64,000 nt of DNA, from the NCBI GenBank assembly GCA_949987705.1, contig CATLJY010000073.1, forward strand, positions 62,001 through 126,000, in the 5' to 3' direction. A model generated the notes under the pieces. That model was not told the DNA's origin, searched no databases, and saw nothing but the letters and a program-made list of their open reading frames with translations. The position numbers and the translations under genes were made by a program. The first letter of the stretch is position 1. Every line of letters starts with the position of its first letter. The DNA comes from Thereva unica. Lineage: Eukaryota > Arthropoda > Insecta > Diptera > Therevidae. Below are positions 41,265-50,940 of this stretch, one piece after another.

Positions 41265-43214
41265 ATGTCACGACAAAGTGAATATAAAAAAATTTCGAGG
41301 GATGCTGCAAAATTATTAGAAGAATTGTTCGGAACCGAGGCTGAGGATGATGAAGAAAGGACCAAAAATATTCATGAAACAATTTTTAATAATGGAACTG
41401 ATGGGGAAAATGATAGTGCAGAAAAATCAATTAGAACCAATGAAATGGATATCGAGTTACCTCCAGATAGTGGAGAAAAATTAATTAGGACCAATGAAAT
41501 GGTTATCGAGTTACCTCCAGAAACCGGCGAAAGCAGTATATCGCACACAGTACAACCAACAAAACTGTTAAAAGATACAAATTTAAAAGAATTCTTACTG
41601 GAATGGTCGGTGAAACATAAAATAACTAGTGTTGCTTTGAATGAGTTATTAAAAGTATTACGCAAGTTTGACAATAGCCTCCCGGGAGATTGTAGAACAC
41701 TAAAAGGAACACCTCGCGCTACAGATGTAATTGAAATGGAAGGTGGTTCTTATGTACATTATGGATTAAAAAATTGTCTGACAGATTTTATGTTGTTAAA
41801 CGAAAGCAGTAAGTTATTATCAGTAGACAAACTAGTACTTAACTTTGGGATTGACGGCCTACCGTTGTTTAAAAGTAGCAAAAAGCAGCTATGGCCTATT
41901 TTATGCAATATTAGAAGCTACCCTGAAGTATTTCTCGTAGGTTGTTATCAAAATAGCATCGAAAATAAAAAAAATTTGCATAAAATAGCATCTAAGCCAA
42001 AAGACTGTAACCTATTTCTAAGCATATTTTGTAAAGAGCTTGACGTATTGCTTAAGGAAGGATATTTCTATAATGGTAAATTTTACAATATAGAAGTTGG
42101 TTGTTTTGTTTGTGACGCCCCCGCTCGTGCTTTCTTACTTAATGTAAAAGCCCACTCAGGATACTACAGTTGTACAAAATGTACGCAAAAAGGAATGATA
42201 TACAAAAAGCGCCTGGTTTTTCCTTATCAACATGAGCCTCTTAAAACAGACGAATCATTTACAACTAGATCTCAACCACAACATCATACAAGGATAGAAC
42301 CTCTTATATTGGAAAAGATAGGAATAGGCTGCGTAACTCAATTCCCACTAGATTACATGCATGTTGTTTGCCTCGGAGTTATGCATCAACTTTTAAAACT
42401 ATGGACTAAGACAAAAGGTGAAACTTATTCGCTCTGTATAAATAAAATTGAGAGCATTTCAATACAAAATATATTTATGAACAAACAATTTGGATGTGAA
42501 TTTAATAGAAAGCCAAGGACACTGGAAGAATTCGATCGTTGGAAGGCCACAGAGTTTCGAACGTTTCTTTTATACAGCGGGATTTTAGTGCTCAAAGGTT
42601 TACTTGATGAAACCAGATATAAACACTTTTGCAGACTACATGCTGCAATTAGAATTTTGTCAGATTCCGAAACGTGTTTGAAATATAATAATTTGGCAGC
42701 TAAACTGCTGCATACGTTTGTTAAAGATATCAATGAATTATACGGGCTGGATAAATCAACATATAACTGCCATAGCCTCATTCATTTAAACCAGGACGTT
42801 CTGAAACATGGCCCTGTGAACTGTTTCGCAGCGTTTAGATTCGAAAGTTATCTTTATAAATTAAAAAACAAAGTAAGAAAAGGAAACTACGTACTTTCCC
42901 AAATCTTAAACAGAGTGATTGAGGAAAGTACCGTGGGGGCAAGAAAAGAAAGTAAACAAAATTTTCCATTACTAAAAAAAGCAATAAACCACAATAATTT
43001 TAAAGAAGTGCATTTAAGCACACACAAATTTACAATTTCACCTCCCGATAATTATTGCTCCTATAACGGCAAAGTATATGCCATATTTAAAATTTTCAAG
43101 CAAAATAATGAAATACTAATAGAAGGACAGGAAGTTCAAAATTTACGAAACTTTTACGATTTATTATTAAATGAAAACTTGCAGTTTCTAAATGTATATA
43201 GTACTGATGCGTAG
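41265..43214 (+). CDS. Tnp2/CACTA-like transposase, 649 codons, intact
   Basis: The frame is uninterrupted from ATG to TAG. Residues 1-100 are acidic and carry a direct duplication (EKSIRTNEMDIELPPDSG / EKLIRTNEMVIELPPETG). The core contains VHYGLKNCLTDFMLLNE, then LVLNFGIDGLPLFKSSKKQL (Asp197), FVCDAPARAFLLNVKAHSGY (Asp284) with a CTKC zinc-like pair (Cys303/306), and TQFPLDYMHVVCLGVMHQLL (Asp363, His366), ending in an RNase H-like C-terminal half. Asp-Asp-DxMH blocks of this kind occur in Tnp2-type (CACTA/EnSpm-related) transposases; the match is by motif only. It presumably binds the GGGATGATACACG ends and cuts DNA in the nucleus. It lies 116 bp upstream of the DUF4806-like gene, same strand. 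Alternative: another DDE superfamily with similar DxMH motif. Confidence 0.72.
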   Translation: MSRQSEYKKISRDAAKLLEELFGTEAEDDEERTKNIHETIFNNGTDGENDSAEKSIRTNEMDIELPPDSGEKLIRTNEMVIELPPETGESSISHTVQPTKLLKDTNLKEFLLEWSVKHKITSVALNELLKVLRKFDNSLPGDCRTLKGTPRATDVIEMEGGSYVHYGLKNCLTDFMLLNESSKLLSVDKLVLNFGIDGLPLFKSSKKQLWPILCNIRSYPEVFLVGCYQNSIENKKNLHKIASKPKDCNLFLSIFCKELDVLLKEGYFYNGKFYNIEVGCFVCDAPARAFLLNVKAHSGYYSCTKCTQKGMIYKKRLVFPYQHEPLKTDESFTTRSQPQHHTRIEPLILEKIGIGCVTQFPLDYMHVVCLGVMHQLLKLWTKTKGETYSLCINKIESISIQNIFMNKQFGCEFNRKPRTLEEFDRWKATEFRTFLLYSGILVLKGLLDETRYKHFCRLHAAIRILSDSETCLKYNNLAAKLLHTFVKDINELYGLDKSTYNCHSLIHLNQDVLKHGPVNCFAAFRFESYLYKLKNKVRKGNYVLSQILNRVIEESTVGARKESKQNFPLLKKAINHNNFKEVHLSTHKFTISPPDNYCSYNGKVYAIFKIFKQNNEILIEGQEVQNLRNFYDLLLNENLQFLNVYSTDA

Positions 43215-43330
43215 TATATTCTAATAACTTAGTATTTAAACTAAGCGAAATAGAGAAAAAATATATACATTTATTCACAACATGTTCACATACTTCCGCA
43301 GATATTTTTATACCTACACTATAAATTAGA

Positions 43331-44386
43331 ATGGAGCAACAACAAAGTGTTCATCAAAAATTCATAATAATTCCATCAGGTTAGTTATAATAAATCTTCA
43401 AGTTAATTATGACTTTTTATAAATTATATCATAGCCCAACCAGAATCGCAACATAAGGATAACACCAATGATAATTCCCAAAACACCGAATTGGACTACA
43501 ATAACTTCATTATGATACCACCAGGAACTACATATCCTGTGACCTCGACGCAAATTGCGATTGATGGTACAGTTACAGGGAAAAACAATGAAAACCCAAA
43601 TTTGTTAGTTAGTACGTCGACATGATTTAAAAAATTACTGGATTTAAAACAATATAATGTAATTCCACACATTTTTTTAGAGCTTTTCAATGCAAGTCAA
43701 AAACAAAATAAAGAACTACTGAATGAGGCAAAAGAAATGCGAGAAGATAACAAAAAAATTCTTCTCCATTTTACAAAACAATTTGTTGCTCTTCGGCATA
43801 AAGTAGACAACGTGCTAGAAACCCTCAAAATACAGAACAATGTATTTGACCTCCTACCAGACCTTCCTTTTGGTACTAAAGAGGAAATTTTATCTTTTGA
43901 AGGCAAGCTACAAGGGGATATAAAAATGCGAAAGCAATTGGTAAGCAAAATTTAATAGATATTTGATGCTGACTTGATCAACATTCGTTATTTTCAGGTT
44001 GATAAATTTTCAAAACAAGGAGGTGACCAAATAGACAAATTTTTAATTGCAAATTTAAAAATTATTTTTGGCAAAGACATACTAGCCAGACATTTCTCTT
44101 GGACAGCAGCTAACAACAATTTTAGTGTAAAGGATTTCAAGATTATGGAATGTCTTAAAGGTAGTTGATATATTATATATAAAAATTTTGTTTTATGTGT
44201 ATAAATATATTATTTGCAGATTCGTGCATATTACATGTTCCGGGAGCAAAATTATCTCAAATAGATAAAATAATTAAAAAATATTTCAACGGTGCAAAAG
44301 ACAGATATGGGAAATCTATGAAAAGACGCCGCCAAAATGACGATAAGGAAAATGATTTATTCCCTAATGAAACAGCTGTTTTTTGA
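43331..44386 (+). CDS. DUF4806-like protein, five exons, transposon-borne
   Basis: The gene model joins 43,331-43,379, 43,435-43,607, 43,683-43,940, 43,998-44,160 and 44,220-44,386: each intron begins GT, ends AG, is 55-75 bp long, and the phases fit, giving 269 codons. Exon 3 has a coiled-coil-like run (NKELLNEAKEMREDNKKILL) followed by LPDLPFGTKEEILSFEGKLQ and DIKMRKQLV. Exon 4 has QGGDQIDKFLIANLKIIFGK, DILARHFSWTAANNN; exon 5 ends in a basic tail (KSMKRRRQNDDKEND). The E(E/D)x(L)xxLExxL...RKQL, GG, then ARHFSWT layout is that of the DUF4806 domain of insect proteins. Its function is unknown; position suggests an accessory transposition or DNA-binding factor. The stop is TGA at 44,384. Confidence 0.7.
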
Positions 44387-44389
44387 AAT

Positions 44390-44610
44390 TCGAATTTAAA
44401 AATTTATTTAATTTTTGTTATGGAGGTTTATTTATTTTTAACTTTGAATTTAGAACGTTTTTATTTTATTTTATTTTTGTTATGGAGGTAATTTATTTTC
44501 CACTTTGAATTTAGAACTTATTTATTTTATTTAATTTTTGTTATGGAGTTATTTGTTTTGCAATTAAAATATATTCTTATAATAAAAGAAACTTATTAAA
44601 CTATTGTTAT
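44390..44610 (+). repeat. About 65-bp AT-rich tandem repeat after the DUF4806-like gene
   Basis: TTTATTTAATTTTTGTTATGGAG recurs three to four times with AACTTTGAATTTAGAAC between copies. Probably 3' UTR of the transposon gene; contains no frame. Confidence 0.75.
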
Positions 44611-44833
44611 GGAGTTACATATATGAATTTCCTAATTTATTTTATGTCATTTACGCTACTTTGTGGAACTGGAAATTTTCAATAGCTTAACTAATCTTAT
44701 ATCTTAGCCATATTGTAAATAATAAGAAGCATTGCTAAAATGTAAGATTAGATATGTATTGAAAATTCCCAGTTGTACAAATTTGTACTTAAGTAACGTA
44801 AATGGCCTACATAAAATTGAAGGTTTTATTAGT

Positions 44834-45217
44834 GGTAAAAAGCTTTCCGAATTTTTTGTTAAATTTGCTATTGAGTTCAAAACGAATTCGTTTTCCGAAG
44901 TCGTGTCAACCCCTTCATACATTTTTCTTTACGAATTAGATACGAAATCGTAAACGTATTTGGAAAAACTTTTCGAAGATGTGTAACGAATTCGTTACTA
45001 TATCTAAACATTTGGTTTGCTGGGGGGTAAAAAGCTTTCCGAATTTTTTGTTAAATTTGCTATTGACTTCAAAACGAATTCGTTTTCCGAAGTCGTGTCA
45101 ACCCCTTCATACATTTTTCTTTACGAATTAGTTACGAAATCGGTTGCGAATTCGGAAAAACTTTTCGAAGATGTGTAACGAATTCGTTACTATATCTAAA
45201 CATTTGGTTTGCTGGGT
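44834..45217 (+). repeat. 192-bp direct repeat, two copies, sub-terminal
   Basis: GGTAAAAAGCTTTCCGAATT begins at 44,834 and 45,026. Each unit has an AAAACGAATTCGTTTTCCGA palindrome-like core and ends CATTTGGTTTGCTGGG, complementary to the left-hand CCCAGCAAACCAAA near 40,566. They may be part of the terminal recognition region or a nested MITE. Confidence 0.85.
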
Positions 45218-45326
45218 AGTTTCAGTCAACACCGCACACTTCGCCCTTACCTTTCTTTTGACCTACGAACTGGGCAGAAAAAGCTCCTGTTGCTCAACAT
45301 GTTGACCCGTGTATCATCCCCCTTAG

Positions 45327-45852
45327 AAAAATCTTAGAAACTATAAAACTAGAAAATATTGATGGTGATTTGGTACAACTTAATGCACAGACAAATTTTG
45401 TTTACCGATTGGGATTAACTACATTCTGTAATGGATTAACACCCAATCTTGCAACGTTCATTAGAACTCAACATCCCTTTGATTTACCATGTGCTATAAA
45501 GTTGGCCCAAAACGAGGAATCTGTAATAAATTCTATGAAAGCGAAAATTTCCCCAAATCAAAGATTTCTTAAATCTGACTTTACTGAAAGAAATGTTGTA
45601 AGAAGAGTTAATGTAAGAAATATGAAATGCTTTAAATGTGGGAGAGAAAGACATATTGCTAAGCTTTGTAGATATCAAGAAAAAAGAGGTTATCAAAGGA
45701 ATTATAATCAATCTAGTGGCGCAAATCCTAGAGATAAGGAAAATAACCGCAGTTTATCAAAACCTGTGAATTCTTTAAACTCAAACCAGAGAGGAGAAGT
45801 GTGCCAATCCCCTCTTAAAATATCAGTGGCACGAAACCAGTCAGAGATGTAA
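45327..45852 (+). pseudogene. gag: G1 gag, C-terminal part with zinc knuckle
   Basis: After the TTAG duplication gag resumes (KILETIKLENIDGDLVQLNA, TFCNGLTPNLATFIRTQHPF, CAIKLAQNEESV) and reaches a CCHC knuckle CFKCGRERHIAKLC, which binds RNA during packaging. A basic/Asn-rich tail follows and the frame stops at 45,850. The protease begins in another frame just after. Confidence 0.85.
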
Positions 45853-46873
45853 GTGTTAATACCTATATTTGTCTTAACATCAGCGGTAATAGACACATAT
45901 TACTCGTTGATACTGGTGCCCAAGTTTCATTAATAAATGAAGAAATTGTACAAAGCTCTTGTATATCGAATGAATCAATAGAGATATTAGACGTAAATGG
46001 AGCAACTGGAGATACTACAGGTACAGTCAATTTAGTCTTTTCATTTTACCCAAGTCTGGACAATTCAGAAATACAATACGAACACAAATTTTATACGGTG
46101 GTTACTCAGAAATTTTAAGGGTATGAAGGTATTCTAGGTAATGATTTTTTAAGAAGGCATGAATTTCAAGTTAATTACAAAACAGACAGACTTGTAAATG
46201 ATGATTGTAGTACATATTTAATATATGACGATAATCTCAAAATTATAATTCCTGAAAGAAGTAAAAAGATCTGTAAAGTTTGGTTAGATAATGCTCCTCC
46301 AAATTCAGATTCTGGGTTCATAAAAAGGAAATGTTCCCAAATGTATATATATCAGAGTGTCTTACAAGAACGAATGAGAAAAAACAAGCTACTGTGAGCT
46401 ATGTAAATTGTAGAGATACCCCTGTTAGGTTTAGAAATGCAGGGTTAGGTCCAGAGGTAGATGTGTTTCATTCTGATAGAATATTCGAAGGCAAAATGCA
46501 ACAAGATCCAAAACGATGGTTTAAGGTTAAAGAACATCTTAGAACAGAGCACTTAAATAAAGAGGAAAAGGATAGTGTTTACAAAATCATTGAAGAATAT
46601 AGTGATATATTTTCTATTGATGGTGAACCGCTTAGTATGACTACTGAAATGTTCCATGAGATTCCTTTGCTTAAGGATACGCAACTGGTTTGCGCCAAAA
46701 CTTATAGATTTCCTAAAGTTCATGAGGAAGAAGTCAACACTCAAATCAATAAAATGCTTCAAGACGATATTATTAGACCAAGTCAGAGTCCTTGGTCGAG
46801 TCCAAGCCAGATGCAAATGGAATTAAGTCAAATGGAGAATCGTAATAGATTATCGCAAACTAAACGATGTGAC
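45853..46873 (+). pseudogene. pol: G1 protease and start of reverse transcriptase
   Basis: The protease reads NISGNRHILLVDTGAQVSLI (Asp-Thr-Gly active site) and, after a TAA, YEGILGNDFLRRHEFQ. A frame change near 46,330 leads to a 46,331-46,800 frame with HIPL-type entry to RT: YRFPKVHEEEVNTQINKML, then LQDDIIRPSQSPWSSP. Small deletions follow, and VIDYRKLNDVT is reached in another frame before G2 interrupts at 46,873. The rest of RT is found at 62,440. The pieces are in the normal Ty3/gypsy order protease-RT-RNase H-integrase. Confidence 0.85.
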
Positions 46874-47144
46874 TGTTGTTATCGCCGGTGCTTTATGCCC
46901 GTCGCGATCAACATATTAATTATATGTTTAAACAAGAAAATCGGTTTATTAATTACACTTTATTAATTTGATTTCAAATACACGTCTGACCTCGTCGGAT
47001 GTGTCGCAGGGAGAGAGACCTTTTTTCCTCGCGTCGTTGGATTCCGGCGGGCTGTCGGCACTCTTGCCAACCTCTGCGTCGGTGGGTGGTAGTTTTTTTC
47101 AGACAGCGGTTACATCCGCTAAGGTGGTGGTCACAGCCGCCACA
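46874..47144 (-). repeat. G2 3' LTR, outer copy, 271 bp
   Basis: Starts TGTTGTTATCGCCGG, ends CAGCCGCCACA; followed on the right by CTCCCCCTC (polypurine tract on the minus strand). Apparent frames across it on both strands are not genes. Confidence 0.9.
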
Positions 47145-47933
47145 GCACTCCCCCTCAACGAAAAGTTTTCTGTTTGTGATGATTTGGTTCTGCGCTGTTA
47201 TTCTTTTGCGAAATTGTGTTGTCTTCTCCGTGCTTTTCAGGTCATGTTTGTAACATTTTTTGTACAATTTGTTGCTTACAATAAACCTAAGTTAATTTAT
47301 AATACATTCTTTTAACTACATATTTATTATTTACATACTATTCTTGTCTATCCATTTTCTTGTTATATCTAATTTCATGCATTATTTCATTTATTTGTTG
47401 TTTAAGAGTTCTACCTTATTTAAATGTATCTATATATTTTGTAATTTAATTTCGTCTACAATAATTTGATTACTTATTATTTATATTACCTACATCTATT
47501 GTCTGTTAGTGTTTCATTGTTAACTTCCCAGTATAGGAAGTTATTGTAATCGGTCCGAAAATCGAAATCGAAAATTTCAACGTATTTTCATCTTTCAAGG
47601 TCCCAGGAGCATTTTAAGCAAAAAATTGGGAGGAAGTATGTGTGTGTGTGTATGTGCGTACGGATGTGGTCATTTTTTCCTGCACGATATCGCGCGAACC
47701 AGAACTGATATCGACTTCGTTGAGGTGTCGTTCGAAGCGTATTAACCGAAATATGATCTGAAAAGATTTTCATGAAATTCGGTCGAGCCGTTTTTTGTTT
47801 AAGCGACGTAAGTGATTTGTGTACGTGCATAATATCGCCCGAACCACGAAAGATATTGACTTACTTGAGGTGCCTCTCGAAGCGTATTAGCGACAATATA
47901 ATCTGAAAAGATTTTTATAATATTCGGCCCAGC

Positions 47934-48091
47934 AAGTTCATGAGGAAGAAGTCAACACTCAAATCAATAAAATGCTTCAAGACGATATTATTAGACCAAG
48001 TCAGAGTCCTTGGTCGAGTCCAAGCCAGATGCAAATGGAATTAAGTCAAATGGAGAATCGTAATAGATTATCGCAAACTAAACGATGTGAC
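47934..48091 (+). pseudogene. pol: Duplicated piece of G1 RT
   Basis: A second copy of 46,716-46,873 produced by the tandem duplication: VHEEEVNTQINKMLQDDIIR and the following RT entry, cut at the G2 LTR. Not a separate gene. Confidence 0.9.
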
Positions 48092-48362
48092 TGTTGTTAT
48101 CGCCGGTGCTTTATGCCCGTCGCGATCAACATATTAATTATATGTTTAAACAAGAAAATCGGTTTATTAATTACACTTTATTAATTTGATTTCAAATACA
48201 CGTCTGACCTCGTCGGATGTGTCGCAGGGAGAGAGACCTTTTTTCCTCGCGTCGTTGGATTCCGGCGGGCTGTCGGCACTCTTGCCAACCTCTGCGTCGG
48301 TGGGTGGTAGTTTTTTTCAGACAGCGGTTACATCCGCTAAGGTGGTGGTCACAGCCGCCACA
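48092..48362 (-). repeat. G2 3' LTR, second copy created by the tandem duplication
   Basis: Identical in layout to 46,874-47,144 and adjacent to the intact G2 3' region, so this copy is the one linked to the G2 coding region. A GAGGGGGAGTGC polypurine tract lies at 48,363-48,374 on the minus strand. Confidence 0.9.
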
Positions 48363-48735
48363 GCACTCCCCCTCAACGAAAAGTTTTCTGTTTGTGATGA
48401 TTTGGTTCTGCGCTGTTATTCTTTTGCGAAATTGTGTTGTCTTCTCCATGCTTTTCAGGTCATGTTTGTAACATTTTTTGTACAATTTGTTGCTTACAAT
48501 AAACCTAAGTTAATTTATAATACATTCTTTTAACTATTTATTATTTACATACTATTCTTGTCTATCCATTTTCTTGTTATATCTAATTTCATGCATTATT
48601 TCATTTATTTGTTGTTTAAGAGTTCTACCTTATTTAAATGTATCTATATATTTTGTAATTTAATTTCGTCTACAATAATTTGATTACTTATTATTTATAT
48701 TACCTACATCTATTGTCTGTTAGTGTTTCATTGTT

Positions 48736-49729
48736 AACTTCCCAGTATAGGAAGTTATTGTAATCGGTCCGAAAATCGAAATCGAAAATTTCAACGTATT
48801 TTCATCTTTCAAGGTCCCAGGAGCATTTTAAGCAAAAAATTGGGAGGAAGTATGTGTGTGTGTGTATGTGCGTACGGATGTGATCATTTTTTCCTGCACG
48901 ATATCGCGCGAACCAGAACTGATATCGACTTCGTTGAGGTGTCGTTCGAAGCGTATTAACCGAAATATGATCTGAAAAGATTTTCATGAAATTCGGTCGA
49001 GCCGTTTTTTGTTTAAGCGACGTAAGTGATTTGTGTACGTGCATAATATCGCCCGAACCACGAAAGATATTGACTTACTTGAGGTGCCTCTCGAAGCGTA
49101 TTAGCGACAATATAATCTGAAAAGATTTTTATAATATTCGGCCCAGCGGTTTTTTGGTTTAAATGACTTAAGTGATTTTTGTACCTGCACGATATCACGC
49201 GAACTATAAAAGATATCGGCTTAGTTGACGTGCCGTTCGAAGAGTATTAACCAAAATATGATCTGAAAAGATTTTCATAAAATTCGGTCCAGCCGTTTTT
49301 TTGTTTAAGCGGCGTAAGCGATTTTTGTACCTGCACGATATCGCCCGAACCACGAAAGATATTGACTTACGTGAGGTGCCGTTCGAAGCGTATTAGCGAC
49401 AATATAATCTGAAAAGGTTTTTATAAAATTCAACCCAGCGGTTTTTGGTTTAAATGACTTAAGTGATTTTTGTACCTGCACGGCACCGCGCGAACTAAAA
49501 ACTATATCGACTTCATTGAGGTGCCGAAAAACATTAATACATCAATTTTATATACATTTTCGTCATCCTAATCTTGTAAGTGCGCACATTTAGTTTGAAA
49601 TTTTAGCGAAAATATTGATAAACAATTGTGACAAATTCTCGGTATTATAGATATATTCTATGTTGCCTATTGTTCACTTATTATTAAAATATCCAATCAT
49701 ACATTCAACATCCATCATACTGGGAAGTT
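48736..49729 (+). mobile_element. AACTTCCCAGTAT-ended repeat, copy 2 (its first part is duplicated at 47,522-47,933)
   Basis: It begins with a small hairpin, AACTTCC-CAGTATA-GGAAGTT, then TTGTAATCGGTCCGAAAATC, a (GT)n tract and about five degenerate tandem units of roughly 130 bp with GATATCGCGCGAACC, CGAAGCGTATTA and AATCTGAAAAGATTTT. It ends ATACTGGGAAGTT at 49,729. The same 45-base flank (GATCGTGTGGACCGAAAGGG) follows here and at copy 1. It lies in the G2 3' region. Small frames inside are periodic artefacts. Confidence 0.75.
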
Positions 49730-49902
49730 GATCGTGTGGACCGAAAGGGTCGAACCCACATCCCAGCTAGTTGTTTTTAAATTAATGGTGTATTTCAATT
49801 GTTTGTTTTTTAAGAACTTTATTGCAGTTTATATTTTTGTAATTAAATTATATCGAAACTTCCTGGAAAAAAAATTTGGTAGTTGTGTTATTTTATGGAA
49901 TT

Positions 49903-50940
49903 TTATATATTGAATCTAATTTTTTTTGTGTTACTTTCTGATCTTGTGACTCTTTGGGTTGTAGACATGTCTTCGTTTAAAACAAAAGCAGGTTTCAGCC
50001 TATCTATGGATTTTGAGTGGGGTTTGTCTTGTTTTTTTATTATAAAATATTTTTCGTTTCGTTGCAACACCTCGTATGGTCCTGTGTAAGGAGCATTCAA
50101 GCTTCCTTTTTTACATTCGTCTCGTACAAAAACGTTTGAAGCTGTTTTTAAGTCTTTTGGTACAAATATGTTGTTTTGTCTGCGAAGTCTAATATTTTTT
50201 GGTCTTATTTTGCCTACTGTCTGTTGGATTTGTGATGCCACAGCTGTTGTTATACCCGTTTCTGCCTGTGCTTCTGATGCAACGAATTCGCCGGGCAGCC
50301 GTAAAGTTTGTCCGTATAATATTTGAGCTGGGGATGTACCTAAGTCTTCCATCACCGCTGACCTTATGCCCAGGAGTATCCATGGTAGATTGTGATACCA
50401 ATTTTTGGGATTATTAGTGGCACGTACTGCTGCTTTAAAATGTCGATGGAAACGTTCTATGAGACCGTTCGATTGTGGGAGTTAGGTCGTTGTTCGAATG
50501 CGATGTGTGCCTAGTATTCTTGATAGTTCGCTGAACATTGCTCAAATTGTTTCCCTTGGTCCGTTGTGATTGTTCGCGGGACTCCGTATCGCGAGATCCA
50601 TTGGTGTAAGAAAACGTTAACTACAGTGCTTGCAGTGATGTTTTTTATTGGAATCGCTTCCGGCCAGCCTGAGAACCGGTCTTTGATGGTCAGGATGTAG
50701 GTATAGCTGTTTGAAGGTGGTAGAGGTCCAACTAAGTCTAAGTGAACATGTTCGAACCTTCCTTCGGGGACTTTGAAATTTCCATGTGGGGACACCGTGT
50801 GTCTTTGTATTTTGGATTTTTGACAAGTAATGCAGGATTTTGCCCAACGGTTGAGGTCTTTATTCATTTGTGGCCAGAAGTATTTTTCAGTGATCAATTT
50901 TCTCGTTGCGTGTATGCCTGGATGAGACAAGCTGTGCAAC
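49903..50940 (-). pseudogene. pol: G2 integrase
   Basis: The zinc-binding HHCC module reads [20 protein letters not shown] with FWPQMNKDL and CITCQKSK. The core has [20 protein letters not shown] (first Asp), [11 protein letters not shown] (second Asp) and, after frame breaks at about 50,490-50,510, a SNGLIERFHRHFKAAV reading with the catalytic Glu. The C-terminal part (50,355-49,903) has YGQTLRLPGEF, then the GPY module APYTGPYEVLQRNEKYFIIK and DRLKPAFVLNED. It inserts element DNA in the nucleus in intact relatives. It contains at least one stop and two frame changes. Confidence 0.9.

Larger units (their letters stand above)
40346..45322 (+). mobile_element. Two-gene DNA transposon (Tnp2-like transposase plus DUF4806-like gene), 4,977 bp
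   Basis: The inverted ends are TGGGATGATACACGAATCAA on the left and the complement of GTGTATCATCCCCC on the right (shared core GGGATGATACACGRRTCAACRTGT within limits). TTAG flanks both sides (40,342-40,345 and 45,323-45,326), and deleting the element with one TTAG restores the G1 gag frame. A second inner inverted pair, CTACCCAGCAAACCAAA at about 40,564 and its complement at about 45,203, lies inside. Two genes in the same direction are carried: 41,265-43,214 and 43,331-44,386. Both are open, so the element looks recently active. Confidence 0.88.
46716..49147. repeat. Tandem duplication of 1,218 bp, nearly identical copies
   Basis: 46,716-47,933 and 47,934-49,147 repeat the same sequence: 158 bases of G1 RT, the G2 3' LTR, the G2 3' region and the start of the AACTTCCC repeat. 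I found only two substitutions (near 47,230 and 47,670) and a 4-bp deletion (ACAT near 47,320). The junction joins GGCCCAGC to AAGTTCATGAGG without clear microhomology. It may be a very recent duplication or an assembly artefact. Confidence 0.95.

Noticed and set aside
43737..44386. Separate small genes of 63-72 codons
   Set aside because: They join as exons 3-5 of one spliced gene with correct GT-AG sites and phases.
46968..48533. Pairs of identical small proteins (84, 97 and 115 codons) on both strands
   Set aside because: They fall in the G2 LTR and adjoining 3' region, and repeat only because of the tandem duplication.
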